Part shown: piece after piece, positions 55,053-64,000 of the stretch
Position numbering within the stretch: the stretch's first letter is position 1
How the letters are laid out: each line of letters opens with the position of its first letter
Assembly (NCBI GenBank): GCA_015063035.1
Contig: SUTG01000005.1
Coordinates: 19,931 to 83,930 of the forward strand
Direction of reading: 5' to 3'
From: Methanobrevibacter olleyae
GTDB lineage: Archaea; Methanobacteriota; Methanobacteria; Methanobacteriales; Methanobacteriaceae
DNA length: 64,000 nucleotides
Notes under the pieces: generated by a model
What the model saw: the letters and a program-made list of their open reading frames with translations, nothing else
What the model was told of the DNA's origin: nothing
The model's database searches: none
Position numbers and translations under genes: made by a program

Positions 55053-55508
55053 ATGGATATTGAAATATTTCCACACAGAATTTTAGGTACAGACACAACT
55101 GAAAAAGTATTGAATGATATAGAATCTTTAGACTCAGTTATAAGAACCGTAATTCAAGGACCAAGACTCCCACCTCAAGATGAGATTGACCGTATTTATG
55201 GTGATCGCAGAGTAATTGTGGTAAATGGTGAGGAAGTTGAATTGAAGGTTAAGACTGGTAGAATTTTTGTAGAGCTATATGATGAATCCGGTATTGATGA
55301 AATCAGGTCAATATGTGATGAGCATATTGATACTGGATATGATATCAACACTAGCAAATCCCAATATATCAGAAAACAAAGAACTGTTACTGATGGATTG
55401 AAATATGGTGAAAATGCAGAAATTCCTGATGAATTGGTCGGTATCGCAGATACCCGTTCTAAATTTAAAGATCATGTCTCTATTCTAAAAAGGGATACAT
55501 TGGAATAA
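55053..55508 (+). CDS. mcrD: methyl-coenzyme M reductase operon protein D
   Basis: A 151-residue accessory protein encoded in mcr operons and not part of the active enzyme; proposed to help F430 insertion or enzyme maturation. Conserved features: IEIFPHRILGTDTTEKVLNDI, GPRLPPQDEIDRIYGDRRVI and a C-terminal Arg/Lys region. Unlike mcrB its codons show little expression bias, matching a low-abundance chaperone. GAGGTT lies before the ATG. It follows mcrB by 94 bp. Confidence 0.96.
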   Translation: MDIEIFPHRILGTDTTEKVLNDIESLDSVIRTVIQGPRLPPQDEIDRIYGDRRVIVVNGEEVELKVKTGRIFVELYDESGIDEIRSICDEHIDTGYDINTSKSQYIRKQRTVTDGLKYGENAEIPDELVGIADTRSKFKDHVSILKRDTLE

Positions 55509-55531
55509 AAATATCGTAGGTTATTGATAAT

Positions 55532-56128
55532 ATGATTGGAAGATGCACACATCTTGTAGACTGTAGGGAAACAAGAGGTCTTGGTGAAGGAGGAGGAATT
55601 GCTCAAAGAGGAACTTTCGCAGAATGTGGAAGTGATGTCTTGGCAGTTGCTATGTCTCCAGGTCGTAGACACATTACCAAACCTGTTTGTGAAATCACCT
55701 TTGGTTTACGTGAAGCTAATCTATTAACCAGTACCATGATATTGGATGCAGGTAGTGGTGTTCCTCATGATGCTCCTGCAGGTGGTGCAGGTAATGCTTT
55801 TGGTTTAACTGACAAGGAAGTTGAACAGATGCAAAAGTTTAAGGTTATTGTGGTTCACTTAGGTGGAGTAAGAAATCATATTACATACAAGGCAAGATTA
55901 ATCTTGCGTAACGTTAACAAACCTTGTGTTATTATTTGTGAATATCCTGTAGACTTTGAAGATTTTGCAAAAATCGGTGTTAAAACCGCAAAGGTCATGC
56001 CTGAAGAGGTAAAAACAGAAGGTAAAATCATGAACATAGTATCAGGGGTTATTAGGGGACAAACAGTGTCTCAAGAAAAATTAGATGAGATTATTAGAAA
56101 AGTTAGATTAACATTAGGAGATGCATAA
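55532..56128 (+). CDS. mcrC: methyl-coenzyme M reductase operon protein C
   Basis: A 198-residue protein found in the ATP-dependent complex that reduces inactive Ni(II) Mcr to the active Ni(I) form. Blocks typical of Mcr[28 protein letters not shown] (start region), [24 protein letters not shown] and [14 protein letters not shown]. Its presence marks this as an mcrI-type (mcr) operon rather than the mrt isoenzyme operon, which lacks mcrC. Ordinary codon use, weak ribosome site. Mmp7, a partner in the same complex, lies 5 kb upstream. Confidence 0.96.
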   Translation: MIGRCTHLVDCRETRGLGEGGGIAQRGTFAECGSDVLAVAMSPGRRHITKPVCEITFGLREANLLTSTMILDAGSGVPHDAPAGGAGNAFGLTDKEVEQMQKFKVIVVHLGGVRNHITYKARLILRNVNKPCVIICEYPVDFEDFAKIGVKTAKVMPEEVKTEGKIMNIVSGVIRGQTVSQEKLDEIIRKVRLTLGDA

Positions 56129-56130
56129 TT

Positions 56131-56883
56131 ATGGCACAATATTATCCAGGAACTTCTCAGGTAGCTGAAAACAGAAGAAAATTCACTAACCCAGATGTTG
56201 AGTTAGAAGTTTTAAGAGAAATATCTGATGAAGATGTAGTAAAATTATTAGGTCACAGAGCTCCAGGTGAAGAATACAAATCCGTACACCCACCTCTTGA
56301 CGAACTCGATGAACCTGATGACATTATTAGAGAAATTGTAGAACCTATTGACGGTGCAAAAGCAGGGGACAGAGTAAGATACATCCAATTTGTAGACTCC
56401 ATGTACTTTGCTCCAGCTCAACCTTTCTTAAGAGCTAGATCCTACGTATACAGATACAGAGGTATCGATACCGGTACTTTATCCGGTAGACAAATTATCG
56501 AAGCTCGTGAAAGAGACTTAGAAAGAATTTCCAAAGAAATCTTAGAAAACGAATACTTCGATACCGCACGTACTGGAATCAGAGGTTCTGGTGTACACGG
56601 TCACTCTTTAAGACTCGATGAAAACGGTTTAATGTTCGACATGTTAAGAAGACAAGTACTCAACAAAGAAACCGGTAACGTAGAAATGGTAAAAGACCAA
56701 ATTGGTCACGAATTAGATGAACCTGTAGTCTTAGGTGAACCATTAGATGAAGAAACCTTAAGAGCTAAAACCACTATCTACAGATGTGATGGTGAAGCTT
56801 ACAGAGATGATGAAGACGCTGTAACTGTCTTAAGACAAATACACGTTACTAGATCTCAATTTGGTTACAACCCAGAATATTAA
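56131..56883 (+). CDS. mcrG: methyl-coenzyme M reductase gamma subunit
   Basis: 250-residue gamma subunit of the methane-forming enzyme. Characteristic parts: [38 protein letters not shown] with residues near the F430 edge, [24 protein letters not shown], and [21 protein letters not shown]. Only two bases separate it from the mcrC stop, so it is translated in coupling. Codon bias is strong again after the two ordinary genes. Confidence 0.98.
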   Translation: MAQYYPGTSQVAENRRKFTNPDVELEVLREISDEDVVKLLGHRAPGEEYKSVHPPLDELDEPDDIIREIVEPIDGAKAGDRVRYIQFVDSMYFAPAQPFLRARSYVYRYRGIDTGTLSGRQIIEARERDLERISKEILENEYFDTARTGIRGSGVHGHSLRLDENGLMFDMLRRQVLNKETGNVEMVKDQIGHELDEPVVLGEPLDEETLRAKTTIYRCDGEAYRDDEDAVTVLRQIHVTRSQFGYNPEY

Positions 56884-56897
56884 GGAGGTTTATTAAA

Positions 56898-58550
56898 ATG
56901 GCTGATAAAAAATTCTTAGATGCAATGACTAAAAAGTTCAAAGAAGCTCCAGAAGAAAAAACTACTACCTTCTATAATATGGGCGGTTGGACTCAATCTG
57001 AAAGAAAAACTGAATTTGTAAACGAAGGTAAAGCAATTGCTGAGAAAAGAGGAATCCCAATGTACAACCCAGACATTGGTAACCCACTCGGTCAAAGAGC
57101 TTTAATGTCCTACCAATTATCCGGTACTGACACTTTCGTAGAAGGGGACGACTTACACTTTATCAACAACGCAGCAATGCAACAAGCTTGGGATGATATC
57201 AGAAAAACTGTAATCGTAGGTTTAAACACTGCTCACAACGTACTCGAAAAGAGATTAGGTATGGAAGTAACTCCTGAAACCATTACCAACTACTTAGAAG
57301 TTGTAAACCACGCTATGCCTGGTGCAGCTGTAGTACAAGAACACATGGTAGAAACCAACCCATTATTAGTAGACGACTCCTACGTAAAAGTATTTACTGG
57401 TGACGACGACTTAGCAGCAGAAATCGACCCTGCATTTGTATTAGACATCAACAAAGAGTTCCCAGAAGAACAAGCTGAAGCTTTAAAAGCTGAAGTAGGC
57501 GGAGCTATTTGGCAAATTGTAAGAGTTCCATCTGTTGTAGGTAGAGTTTGTGACGGTGGTACCACTTCCAGATGGTCTGCTATGCAAATTGGTATGTCCA
57601 TGATTTCCGCATACGGACAATGTGCAGGTGAAGGTGCTACTGGTGACTTCGCATACGCATCCAAACACGCAGAAGTTATCGGTATGGGTACTTACTTACC
57701 AATCAGAAGAGCAAGAGCAGGTAACGAACTCGGTGGTGTACCATTCGGATTCATGGCAGATATCTGTCAAGCTTCCAGAGTAACCGACGACCCTGTAGAA
57801 TCTGCATTAGAAGTAGTAGCTTTAGGTGCTGCTTTATACGACCAAATTTGGTTAGGTTCTTACATGTCTGGTGGTGTAGGATTTACTCAATATGCTACCG
57901 CAGCATACACCGATAACGTATTAGACGACTTCTCTTACTTCGGTAAAGATTACGTAGAAGACAAATACGGAGAATTATGTTCCGCACCTAACAACATGGA
58001 CACTGTTCTTGATGTAGGTTCTGAAGTAGCATTCTACTCACTTGAACAATACGAAGAATACCCAGCTTTACTTGAAACCCACTTCGGTGGTTCTCAAAGA
58101 GCTGCAGTTATTTCCGCAGCTGCAGGTATTTCCACTGCATTCGCAACTGGAAACGCACAAACCGGTTTATCTGCATGGTACTTAGCACAATACTTACACA
58201 AAGAACAACATTCCAGATTAGGTTTCTACGGTTACGACTTGCAAGATCAATGTGGTGCAGCTAACGTATTCGCTATCAGAAACGACGAAGGTTTACCACT
58301 TGAATTAAGAGGTCCTAACTACCCTAACTATGCAATGAACGTAGGTCACCAAGGTGAATACGCAGGTATCGCACAAGCACCTCACAGTGCTCGTGGAGAC
58401 GCATTTGCAGTTAACCCTCTTGTAAAGATTGCATTTGCTGACAAGAACTTGCCATTCGACTTCACTAAAGTCAGAGCAGAATTTGCTAAAGGTGCTTTAA
58501 GAGAATTCGAACCTGCAGGTGAAAGATCTATCATCATTCCAGCAAAATAA
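56898..58550 (+). CDS. mcrA: methyl-coenzyme M reductase alpha subunit
   Basis: 550-residue catalytic subunit with the same numbering as the crystallised Methanothermobacter enzyme at nearly all key sites. Present: Gln147 (VVQEHM, axial Ni ligand of F430), His257 (KHAEV, N-methylHis), Arg271 (IRRAR, methylArg site of Mmp10), Gln400 (GGSQRA, methylGln), Gly445 (FYGYDLQ, thioglycine) and Cys452 (DQCGA, S-methylCys). AAGGAGG precedes the ATG. It ends the mcr operon and is followed by a strong terminator hairpin. Confidence 0.99.
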   Translation: MADKKFLDAMTKKFKEAPEEKTTTFYNMGGWTQSERKTEFVNEGKAIAEKRGIPMYNPDIGNPLGQRALMSYQLSGTDTFVEGDDLHFINNAAMQQAWDDIRKTVIVGLNTAHNVLEKRLGMEVTPETITNYLEVVNHAMPGAAVVQEHMVETNPLLVDDSYVKVFTGDDDLAAEIDPAFVLDINKEFPEEQAEALKAEVGGAIWQIVRVPSVVGRVCDGGTTSRWSAMQIGMSMISAYGQCAGEGATGDFAYASKHAEVIGMGTYLPIRRARAGNELGGVPFGFMADICQASRVTDDPVESALEVVALGAALYDQIWLGSYMSGGVGFTQYATAAYTDNVLDDFSYFGKDYVEDKYGELCSAPNNMDTVLDVGSEVAFYSLEQYEEYPALLETHFGGSQRAAVISAAAGISTAFATGNAQTGLSAWYLAQYLHKEQHSRLGFYGYDLQDQCGAANVFAIRNDEGLPLELRGPNYPNYAMNVGHQGEYAGIAQAPHSARGDAFAVNPLVKIAFADKNLPFDFTKVRAEFAKGALREFEPAGERSIIIPAK

Positions 58551-58574
58551 GTTTGGTGTAAACGGGAAATATGT

Positions 58575-58634
58575 AAATAAGGTTTTTAATCTATAGGATT
58601 TTATCCTAATAGATTTTACCTTATTTATTTTTTT
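58575..58634 (+). terminator. 20-bp stem terminator of the mcr operon
   Basis: AAATAAGGT (58575-58583) pairs with ACCTTATTT (58618-58626); inside, AATCTAT pairs with ATAGATT and AGGA with TCCT around a TTTTA loop. A T7 run follows at 58628-58634. It lies 25 bp after mcrA and resembles a bacterial intrinsic terminator. Confidence 0.8.
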
Positions 58635-59324
58635 CAATATGATATTTGTTTGTATAAAGTAGAATGGATTTTTTTTCAATTCATTTTGAAAAGTTTAAAA
58701 TGCATTTTATAAAAAAATTTTAAAAAAATTAGTGCCAATATAAGATTTTAACTTAATTTAAATGGATTTAATTTCAATTGATTTTGATAAATCGCTTTAA
58801 AATTAAGGTAATACTAAAAATAATTGATAAAATTTGAGATTTTTTAGTAAAGCTTATATATAGTGTTTTAAAAAAATTATAGAATATAGAGAGTTTAATG
58901 TCTCTAAATTAATTAATTTTAAGTTTATTTTAATTTAAGTAGACTTGAAAAAATTCTTGGTTTATCTTTTTAATTATTCAGGTTTAATTATTAAGATTTT
59001 TAGATTTATTCATCAAATATTTCATTCTTAACACTTTAAGGATTTAATCTAGCTAGATTAAAAGCTAAGTGGTTTGCCTTGGCTTATTTGATTTATAAAA
59101 TCTTTGTTTAAGTTATGAGGTATAATCATAAAGTATAAAATCATTTAGATGTTCTAAAAATGGTCTAAATTTTGCTTTAGTCCATTATTTAGTCCATTTT
59201 TATTTTATGTCTTTATGGTTTTATATTTGACAGAATATGTCTAAATGTGATTAATAGGAAAATTAATCACGTAATAGTTTATTAAATAATTAAATTTAAT
59301 AAAATTTAAGGAGGAAAAGAAAAT
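58635..59324 (+). promoter_or_regulatory. mtr promoter and long structured leader
   Basis: TATA candidate CTTATATATAG at 58853-58863 predicts a start near 58887, leaving a ~440-base leader with no gene in it. Within it: TAGAGA/TCTCTA hairpin (58887-58906), a perfect 20-bp palindrome (59043-59062), an AATGGTCTAAA/TTTAGTCCATT hairpin with a repeated right arm (59159-59197), and a perfect 9-bp hairpin GTGATTAAT/ATTAATCAC (59247-59270). AGGAGG follows before mtrE. Confidence 0.5.
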
Positions 59325-60197
59325 ATGGACCCTATTACATTAGGTGTAGTTGCATTAATGGGTGCAGCAGCAACCATCGCTGGTGCTGCAGAGGACTTAG
59401 AGTCTGACATCGGTTCACAAAGTAACCCTAACTCACAAGTTCAACTTGCTCCACAAATGGGACATTTACACCGTATGATCAATAAGGCAGCTTCTGGTGA
59501 ACCAGTAGCATATGGATGCTGGTGTGGTATCGCTGGTGGTATCGCATCTCTTGCAATGGGTATGGGTATTTTACCTATAGTCGCAATTGCAATGGGTTCT
59601 ACTGTTGCTGCATTTGTTCACGCAATTTATACAGTCACATCACACATGGGAAGGATTGTTGGTCAATCTCAATTTGAACAACCATTATTTATGGATGTAT
59701 TAACCCAATCCTTAGGCCCTATCGCAGCTCATGGTTTTATAGCTAGTTTCGGTATTGTAGGAATCGCTTACTTAATGACTCTTCCATTAAGCGGTCTTGG
59801 ACACCCATTCCCATTACCATTACTCGCTGTACTATGGGGAATTACTATTGGTGCAATCGGTTCATCCACAGGGGATGTACATTACGGTGCAGAAAGCGAA
59901 TACCAAAAATTCGATTACGGTGGAGGTACTCCTGTAGCTATCCAAGGGGATATCGTAACCAAAGCTCCTCTCGGTGCTAAAAACTCTATCGATGTAGGTA
60001 ACTTCTGTGCTAAATATGGTGGACCTTTAACCGGTTTCTGTTTCGGACTTATTGTCTTCGTAAGCTTCTGGATTACTGTTGTATTCGGAGCTATTGGAGG
60101 ACAAGTTGTAGGACTTATCATCGTTATTTTATTAATCGCTGGTAACTACTTCCTTGAAAAGTCTGCAAGAGAAAAATTCGGACCATATGAGGAATAA
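59325..60197 (+). CDS. mtrE: tetrahydromethanopterin S-methyltransferase subunit E
   Basis: Integral membrane subunit of the sodium-pumping complex that moves the methyl group from methyl-H4MPT to coenzyme M. The 290-residue protein has about six or seven helices with long conserved loops (DLESDIGSQSNPNSQVQLAPQMGH; GDVHYGAESEYQKFDYGGGTP). MtrE with C and D forms the membrane sodium-translocating part. First gene of mtrEDCBAFGH; AAGGAGG before the ATG. Highly biased codon use. Confidence 0.98.
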   Translation: MDPITLGVVALMGAAATIAGAAEDLESDIGSQSNPNSQVQLAPQMGHLHRMINKAASGEPVAYGCWCGIAGGIASLAMGMGILPIVAIAMGSTVAAFVHAIYTVTSHMGRIVGQSQFEQPLFMDVLTQSLGPIAAHGFIASFGIVGIAYLMTLPLSGLGHPFPLPLLAVLWGITIGAIGSSTGDVHYGAESEYQKFDYGGGTPVAIQGDIVTKAPLGAKNSIDVGNFCAKYGGPLTGFCFGLIVFVSFWITVVFGAIGGQVVGLIIVILLIAGNYFLEKSAREKFGPYEE

Positions 60198-60209
60198 GGA
60201 GGTTACATT

Positions 60210-60911
60210 ATGAATCTTATTATATTTATTATATGTGTTGTAATTGCAGGTATTATTATGGGTGGAGGTGTACACTTCATTCCTGTAGGTGGTGCTCCTG
60301 CAGCTATGGCTACCGCTACCGGTGTAGGAACTGGTACCGCAATGTTAGCAGCTGGTGCAGGTTTAACTGGACTCATTACCGCAGCTTCTATGACAGGACA
60401 ACCAGTATGGTTGATCATCTTAGCAGGTGCAGTCGGTTCCATGTTAATGATGGGTATCACCATGCTTATTGGTAACTTTATTTATATTTATGGTGTTGGT
60501 GTAGTACCAGCATCCGGTAAAGCTGCAGTTGACCCAATCACCAAATGGAACCAAGAAAAATATAAAACTCCTGGTACCGAAGGACACGGTATTCCTACCG
60601 TATGTTACATCAGTGGTATCATCGGTGGTTTACTTGGTGGTGCTGGTGGTGGATTAGTCTACTGGGCTATTAACGAATTCGCAACCGCTAACATGACTGG
60701 ATTTGACGCTACTGTTATTGCAGGATTAGCTGCTATCTTATCTGTAGGTATGTTCTTCATCAACTCTGTAACTGCTTCCTATAACATTGGAGGTACTATT
60801 GAAGGATTTGTAGACCCTAAATTTAAAAGACTTCCTACTGGAATTTTAGCTTGTGCTATTGTATCTCTTGTAGCTGCAATCTTCATGGTTTTAATGATTG
60901 GAGGTATTTAA
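60210..60911 (+). CDS. mtrD: tetrahydromethanopterin S-methyltransferase subunit D
   Basis: 233-residue membrane subunit with six predicted helices, very rich in Gly, Ala and Ile ([36 protein letters not shown]). With MtrC and MtrE it forms the sodium channel part of Mtr. A conserved cytoplasmic loop ([25 protein letters not shown]) is visible. Twelve bp after mtrE with AAGGAGG. The other-frame 80-residue Cys/Tyr-rich frame over it is a shadow. Confidence 0.98.
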   Translation: MNLIIFIICVVIAGIIMGGGVHFIPVGGAPAAMATATGVGTGTAMLAAGAGLTGLITAASMTGQPVWLIILAGAVGSMLMMGITMLIGNFIYIYGVGVVPASGKAAVDPITKWNQEKYKTPGTEGHGIPTVCYISGIIGGLLGGAGGGLVYWAINEFATANMTGFDATVIAGLAAILSVGMFFINSVTASYNIGGTIEGFVDPKFKRLPTGILACAIVSLVAAIFMVLMIGGI

Positions 60912-60912
60912 G

Positions 60913-61731
60913 ATGTCTGCTGGAGGAAGTGGAGCACCTGCAGAAGGTGCTGTAGATGCTAATGTAATATTAGCTATTGGTATTATCGGTGGATTACTCG
61001 GTATATACTTATCTGGTATTAACCCTATTATTGGACCTGTATTAAGCTGTCTTGGTGCAGTTTGTGCAATCCTTTGGGGTGTAATTGCAATCCGTAGTGT
61101 AGCAAGTTATGGTTTAGGTACTGGTGTACCTTCTATCGGTTACATGTCTTTAGGTATTGGTGTAATCGGTGCTTTAGCTGGTGTAGGTATTATCGCAGCT
61201 TTCAACTTAACTGGATTAGAAATTGCTGGACCTATTCTTGCATTGATCTTTGCAATGCTTATTGGATTATTAGTTGCTATTGTAGCTAAAAAAATTGTTG
61301 GTATGAAAATTCCTGTTATGGAAAGATGCACTGCAGAAATTGCAGGTGCTGCAGCATTATCTGTTTTAGGATTCTCTGCTGCTATTGCAGGTGGATACTC
61401 AATTGACTTACTCTTATCTGCTGTAATTGCTCCTGGATTTATTGCTATCTTTTACATATTATGTACTATGGCTATCCAACACCCATTCAACGCATGTTTA
61501 GGACCAAACGAAGACCAAGTAAGAACTCTTAAATGTGGTGCTTCCACTGCATTCTTAACTATGATCATTACTGGTATTCTTGCTATTTCCGCTGGAGGAT
61601 ATGCATGGTTTGCAATTTTAATTGTCGGACTTATCGGTTGGTACATCTCATTTAAGATGTTTGTAGATGCTTCTTGCGAAGCAGCAGCATCTGTTAAATG
61701 GGCTGGTTTATGGCCAAAAGTTGAGGAATAA
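60913..61731 (+). CDS. mtrC: tetrahydromethanopterin S-methyltransferase subunit C
   Basis: 272-residue membrane subunit, six or more helices, part of the MtrCDE sodium-translocating core. It starts MSAGGSGAPAEGAVDANVILAIG; a TTG in frame at 60898 would overlap mtrD, but GGAGGT sits right before the ATG at 60913 (overlapping the end of mtrD). Conserved PFNACLGPNEDQVRTL loop follows helix five or six. The tail SCEAAASVKWAGLWPKVEE is cytoplasmic. Confidence 0.98.
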   Translation: MSAGGSGAPAEGAVDANVILAIGIIGGLLGIYLSGINPIIGPVLSCLGAVCAILWGVIAIRSVASYGLGTGVPSIGYMSLGIGVIGALAGVGIIAAFNLTGLEIAGPILALIFAMLIGLLVAIVAKKIVGMKIPVMERCTAEIAGAAALSVLGFSAAIAGGYSIDLLLSAVIAPGFIAIFYILCTMAIQHPFNACLGPNEDQVRTLKCGASTAFLTMIITGILAISAGGYAWFAILIVGLIGWYISFKMFVDASCEAAASVKWAGLWPKVEE

Positions 61732-61745
61732 GGAGGTTGTTATAG

Positions 61746-62066
61746 ATGGTATTACCTTTAATACAATTTATTCCTGAATTAAACTTAAATCTTGACGCAG
61801 AATCCGGTATTCTCGGAGCTGGTGGTGGAGATTTAATTATTCTTTCAATGGATGAAATAAATGCAGAAATCGCAAAAGTCGAAGCAGCTGCTGACGAATT
61901 AATGAATTCCTTAGATCCTAACTCTGCTCCATTAGGTTCCTTCCCAGGAAGAGAAGGCAACTTTGTAATTGCAGGTAAATTAACCAACATGGTTTATGGA
62001 TTTGTTATAGGAATGTTCCTTATCATGGCAGCAATGCCTATATTAACAGCTATGGGGGTTTTATAG
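61746..62066 (+). CDS. mtrB: tetrahydromethanopterin S-methyltransferase subunit B
   Basis: 106-residue subunit with one C-terminal membrane helix (MVYGFVIGMFLIMAAMPILTAMG) and a soluble N-terminal half (PELNLNLDAESGILGAGGGDLI, then EINAEIAKVEAAADELMNSL). Forms part of the stalk/helical bundle of Mtr. AAGGAGG upstream. Its stop codon abuts the mtrA ATG with no gap, so translation is coupled. Confidence 0.97.
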   Translation: MVLPLIQFIPELNLNLDAESGILGAGGGDLIILSMDEINAEIAKVEAAADELMNSLDPNSAPLGSFPGREGNFVIAGKLTNMVYGFVIGMFLIMAAMPILTAMGVL

Positions 62067-62804
62067 ATGGCTGACAAAAAACCTACTGCTGATAACTGGC
62101 CTGTAGTAAGTGGAGACTACATTGTAGGGGACCCAGAAAGTCCTGTTGCTGTAACTACTTTAGCTTCTCACAATGAAGATATCCCAGCTGCTGCTGGAGC
62201 AGCAATTGCTGGACCTTGTAAAACTGAAAACTTAGGTATTGAAAAAGTTGTAGCAAACATCATTTCAAACCCAAACATCAGATTCTTAATCTTATGTGGT
62301 GCAGAAGTACAAGGTCACATTACTGGTCAAAGTATCCAAGCATTACATGAAAATGGTTGCGACCCTGAAAAGAAAAAAATCACTGGTGCTACCGGTGCAA
62401 TTCCTTTCGTAGAAAACATTCCTATGGAAGGTGTAGAAAGATTCCAACAACAAGTAGAACTTGTTGACTTAATTGATAACGAAGACGGTGGAGCAATCAC
62501 AGCAAAAGTAAAAGAATGTATCGAAAAAGATCCTGGTGCTTTTGAAGAAGATGCTATGGTTATTGAAGTGAAAGAAGGAGACGACGATGACGACGATGGT
62601 GAAGAAATTCGCCCTATCTCTCCAGAAACTGCATTACTTGAAGCAAGAATCAGAAATATTGATACTCAAGTAAAATTAGTTGGTGCTGTACAAAGAAATA
62701 TGGCAGGTAACTATTCAGGTAAAGTCCAAGGTATTATGATTGGATTAGTATTTACTTTAGTAATCGGTTTCTTATTATTAATGGCACCATTAGTAGGTGT
62801 ATAA
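62067..62804 (+). CDS. mtrA: tetrahydromethanopterin S-methyltransferase subunit A (corrinoid)
   Basis: 245-residue subunit carrying the cobamide cofactor that shuttles the methyl group. His84 ([10 protein letters not shown]) is the lower ligand of cobalt, as established for the family. The soluble corrinoid domain (~1-175) is followed by a strongly acidic linker ([11 protein letters not shown]), a helix and a C-terminal membrane anchor ([20 protein letters not shown]). Its ribosome site GGGGG lies inside the mtrB end. Confidence 0.98.
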   Translation: MADKKPTADNWPVVSGDYIVGDPESPVAVTTLASHNEDIPAAAGAAIAGPCKTENLGIEKVVANIISNPNIRFLILCGAEVQGHITGQSIQALHENGCDPEKKKITGATGAIPFVENIPMEGVERFQQQVELVDLIDNEDGGAITAKVKECIEKDPGAFEEDAMVIEVKEGDDDDDDGEEIRPISPETALLEARIRNIDTQVKLVGAVQRNMAGNYSGKVQGIMIGLVFTLVIGFLLLMAPLVGV

Positions 62805-62820
62805 ACTGGAGGTTTTATTT

Positions 62821-63027
62821 ATGGTTAAATTTTCAAACAAACCAAATACTCGTGGTATTAAAAATGCTTCTAGTGATGTAGAATACCGTGCTAAGCTCTT
62901 AGGCAGAGAAGGAAGATTATTCGCTGGCGTAATCAGCACCAGATTTTCTGGAATAGCTATCGGTATTGGAATTGCTCTTTGTTTAGCTGTTGTTATTCCA
63001 TACTTAGCTAAATTATGTGGATTATAG
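62821..63027 (+). CDS. mtrF: tetrahydromethanopterin S-methyltransferase subunit F
   Basis: 68-residue subunit with one C-terminal transmembrane helix (FSGIAIGIGIALCLAVVIPY) and a basic N-terminus (MVKFSNKPNTRGIKNASSD), very close to known MtrF of Methanobacteriales. An upstream in-frame GTG at 62797 overlaps mtrA; GGAGGT before the ATG at 62821 decides the start. Place in the order mtrEDCBAFGH confirms identity. Confidence 0.96.
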   Translation: MVKFSNKPNTRGIKNASSDVEYRAKLLGREGRLFAGVISTRFSGIAIGIGIALCLAVVIPYLAKLCGL

Positions 63028-63039
63028 AGGTGTTAAAAA

Positions 63040-63288
63040 ATGTCTGAAGAATCAGTACCTCAAATTATTGTATCTACCGACGATATGTCAGCTGCAGTCC
63101 AAAAATTAGATGAAGCTGAAGAAAAAGTAGAATTTGCTGTTGGGGAATACTTCCAACGTTTAGGTCAACAAAACGGTAGAGATATTGGTATTTTATATGG
63201 TATAATTTTAGGTCTTGTAATTTTAATAGTGTCCATTGAATTTGGTTTAGTAAGCGCAATGAGTACTATTATGACAGGATTAATCTAA
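63040..63288 (+). CDS. mtrG: tetrahydromethanopterin S-methyltransferase subunit G
   Basis: 82-residue subunit with a C-terminal membrane helix ([20 protein letters not shown]) preceded by a helical soluble part ([21 protein letters not shown]). Part of the Mtr stalk. GAGGTGTT precedes the ATG, 12 bp after mtrF. Confidence 0.96.
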   Translation: MSEESVPQIIVSTDDMSAAVQKLDEAEEKVEFAVGEYFQRLGQQNGRDIGILYGIILGLVILIVSIEFGLVSAMSTIMTGLI

Positions 63289-63303
63289 ATTGGAGGATTA
63301 TAA

Positions 63304-64000
63304 ATGTTTAGATTTGATAAAGAACAACTCGTCGTAGATATTGCTGGAGTAAAAATGGGAGGACAACCTGGAGAATACCCTACCGTTTTAGCAGGAACAA
63401 TCTTTTACGGCGGACACAAAATTATTAGTGATGAAAAAGCAGGAGACTTTGATAAAGACGCTGCTGAAGGATTAATTAAAACTATGGAAGAAATGTCTGA
63501 TGTAACCGGAAACCCTTGTGTTGTACAAACTTTCGGTGCTACTGCAGAAGCTATGGTTAAATACTTAGAATTTGTAGGAGACGTCTGTGACAAACCTTTC
63601 CTTATCGACTCAACTGCAGCAGCTGCAAAAATTGCAGGTGTAGAATACGTACAAGAAGTAGGATTAGCTGAAAGAGCTGTATACAACTCCTTAAGTATGG
63701 CAGCTGAACCTGGTGAAATTGAAGCTGTAGCTAACTCTGACATCGACGCATCCATTCTCTTAGGTTTCAACCCAATGACTCCTGGTGTAGCAGGTAAACT
63801 CGAAATCTGGGAAACTGGTGGATCTGTAATCGATGAAGGTATTCTCGAAATGGCAGAAAGATGTGGAATTACCAAACCATGGATGGACGTAGCTGTAACT
63901 CCTTTAGGACAAGGTGCAGGACCTGCTGTAAGAACCTCTTACGCTGTAAAAGCTAAATGGGGATACCCTGTAGGATCCGGTATTCACAACGTACCTTCCG
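63304..64000 (+). CDS. mtrH: tetrahydromethanopterin S-methyltransferase subunit H, 5' part
   Basis: Catalytic subunit that moves the methyl group from methyl-H4MPT to the cobamide of MtrA. The frame opens at ATG 63304 (GGAGGATTATAA before it) and is still open at the window end after ~232 residues of an expected ~310. MFRFDKEQLVVDIAGVKMGGQPGEYPTV and DIDASILLGFNPMTPG are typical MtrH. The barrel is related to pterin methyltransferases. The 3' end lies outside the window. Confidence 0.97.
   Translation, partial: MFRFDKEQLVVDIAGVKMGGQPGEYPTVLAGTIFYGGHKIISDEKAGDFDKDAAEGLIKTMEEMSDVTGNPCVVQTFGATAEAMVKYLEFVGDVCDKPFLIDSTAAAAKIAGVEYVQEVGLAERAVYNSLSMAAEPGEIEAVANSDIDASILLGFNPMTPGVAGKLEIWETGGSVIDEGILEMAERCGITKPWMDVAVTPLGQGAGPAVRTSYAVKAKWGYPVGSGIHNVPS

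Noticed and set aside
60233..60475. 80-codon Cys/Tyr/Trp-rich frame inside mtrD
   Set aside because: Out-of-frame shadow of the Gly/Ala-rich mtrD coding sequence.

Overview
This window is 64 kb of an A+T-rich methanogen chromosome, almost certainly a Methanobrevibacter-type member of the Methanobacteriales. It carries methyl-coenzyme M reductase (mcrBDCGA) directly followed by the methyl-H4MPT:CoM methyltransferase operon (mtrEDCBAFGH), two methanogenesis marker genes, coenzyme biosynthesis genes (comB, comC, mptA, cofG) and archaeal information-processing genes (nop5/flpA, aCPSF1, proteasome beta, a naturally split family B DNA polymerase, trm1, taw2). Translation starts mostly follow GGTGA- or AGGAGG-type ribosome binding sites. 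I saw no rRNA, tRNA, CRISPR array, insertion sequence or prophage.

Layout. 1-12.9 kb: 3' part of prephenate dehydratase, two surface/membrane proteins, coaBC, a 1-kb gene-free stretch with a hairpin element, the C/D-box RNP pair nop5-flpA, pyrDK, a permease, polB1 and two small conserved proteins. 13.5-19 kb: a minus-strand run of comC, purM, aCPSF1 and psmB, with strong inverted repeats in the spacers. 19.8-29.8 kb: taw2, geranylgeranyl reductase, cofG, mptA, an Lrp-type regulator, trm1 and a DegT-family aminotransferase. 29.8-39.4 kb: an MTH1187-type protein, a tRNA thiolation ATPase, two membrane transporters, DUF1922, TraB, comB, an SPL-like radical SAM protein and serS. 39.6-50.2 kb: a less conserved stretch rich in redox and stress genes (two nitroreductases, PatB/MalY aminotransferase, ArsC/Spx-like protein, aldo-keto reductase, LtrA, flavodoxin, glutathione peroxidase, HerA-like ATPase), which looks like accessory, probably bacterially derived content. 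50.6-64 kb: mmp7, mmp10, the mcr operon and the mtr operon, cut off inside mtrH.

How the genes fit together. McrABG carries out the last step of methanogenesis. Mmp10 methylates an arginine of McrA (the target arginine is present), Mmp7 and McrC belong to the Mcr activation machinery, Mtr supplies methyl-CoM, ComB and ComC make coenzyme M, MptA starts methanopterin synthesis and CofG makes the F420 chromophore. Geranylgeranyl reductase and CoaBC serve lipid and CoA synthesis.

The most unusual signal is in the non-coding DNA. Spacers repeatedly contain tandem duplications of about 41-61 bp. In three cases the duplication copied a gene's start region, leaving decoy mini-ORFs before the real start (flpA, geranylgeranyl reductase, PatB/MalY); in two cases it copied a gene's end (mptA, trm1). 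There is also a recurrent AGTA-N-TACT palindrome in the 3.9-4.4 kb spacer and upstream of mcr, a structured-RNA candidate at about 4.08-4.17 kb, dyads ahead of mcrB, mtrE and purM, and an apparently unannotated 49-residue membrane microprotein near 24.2 kb.
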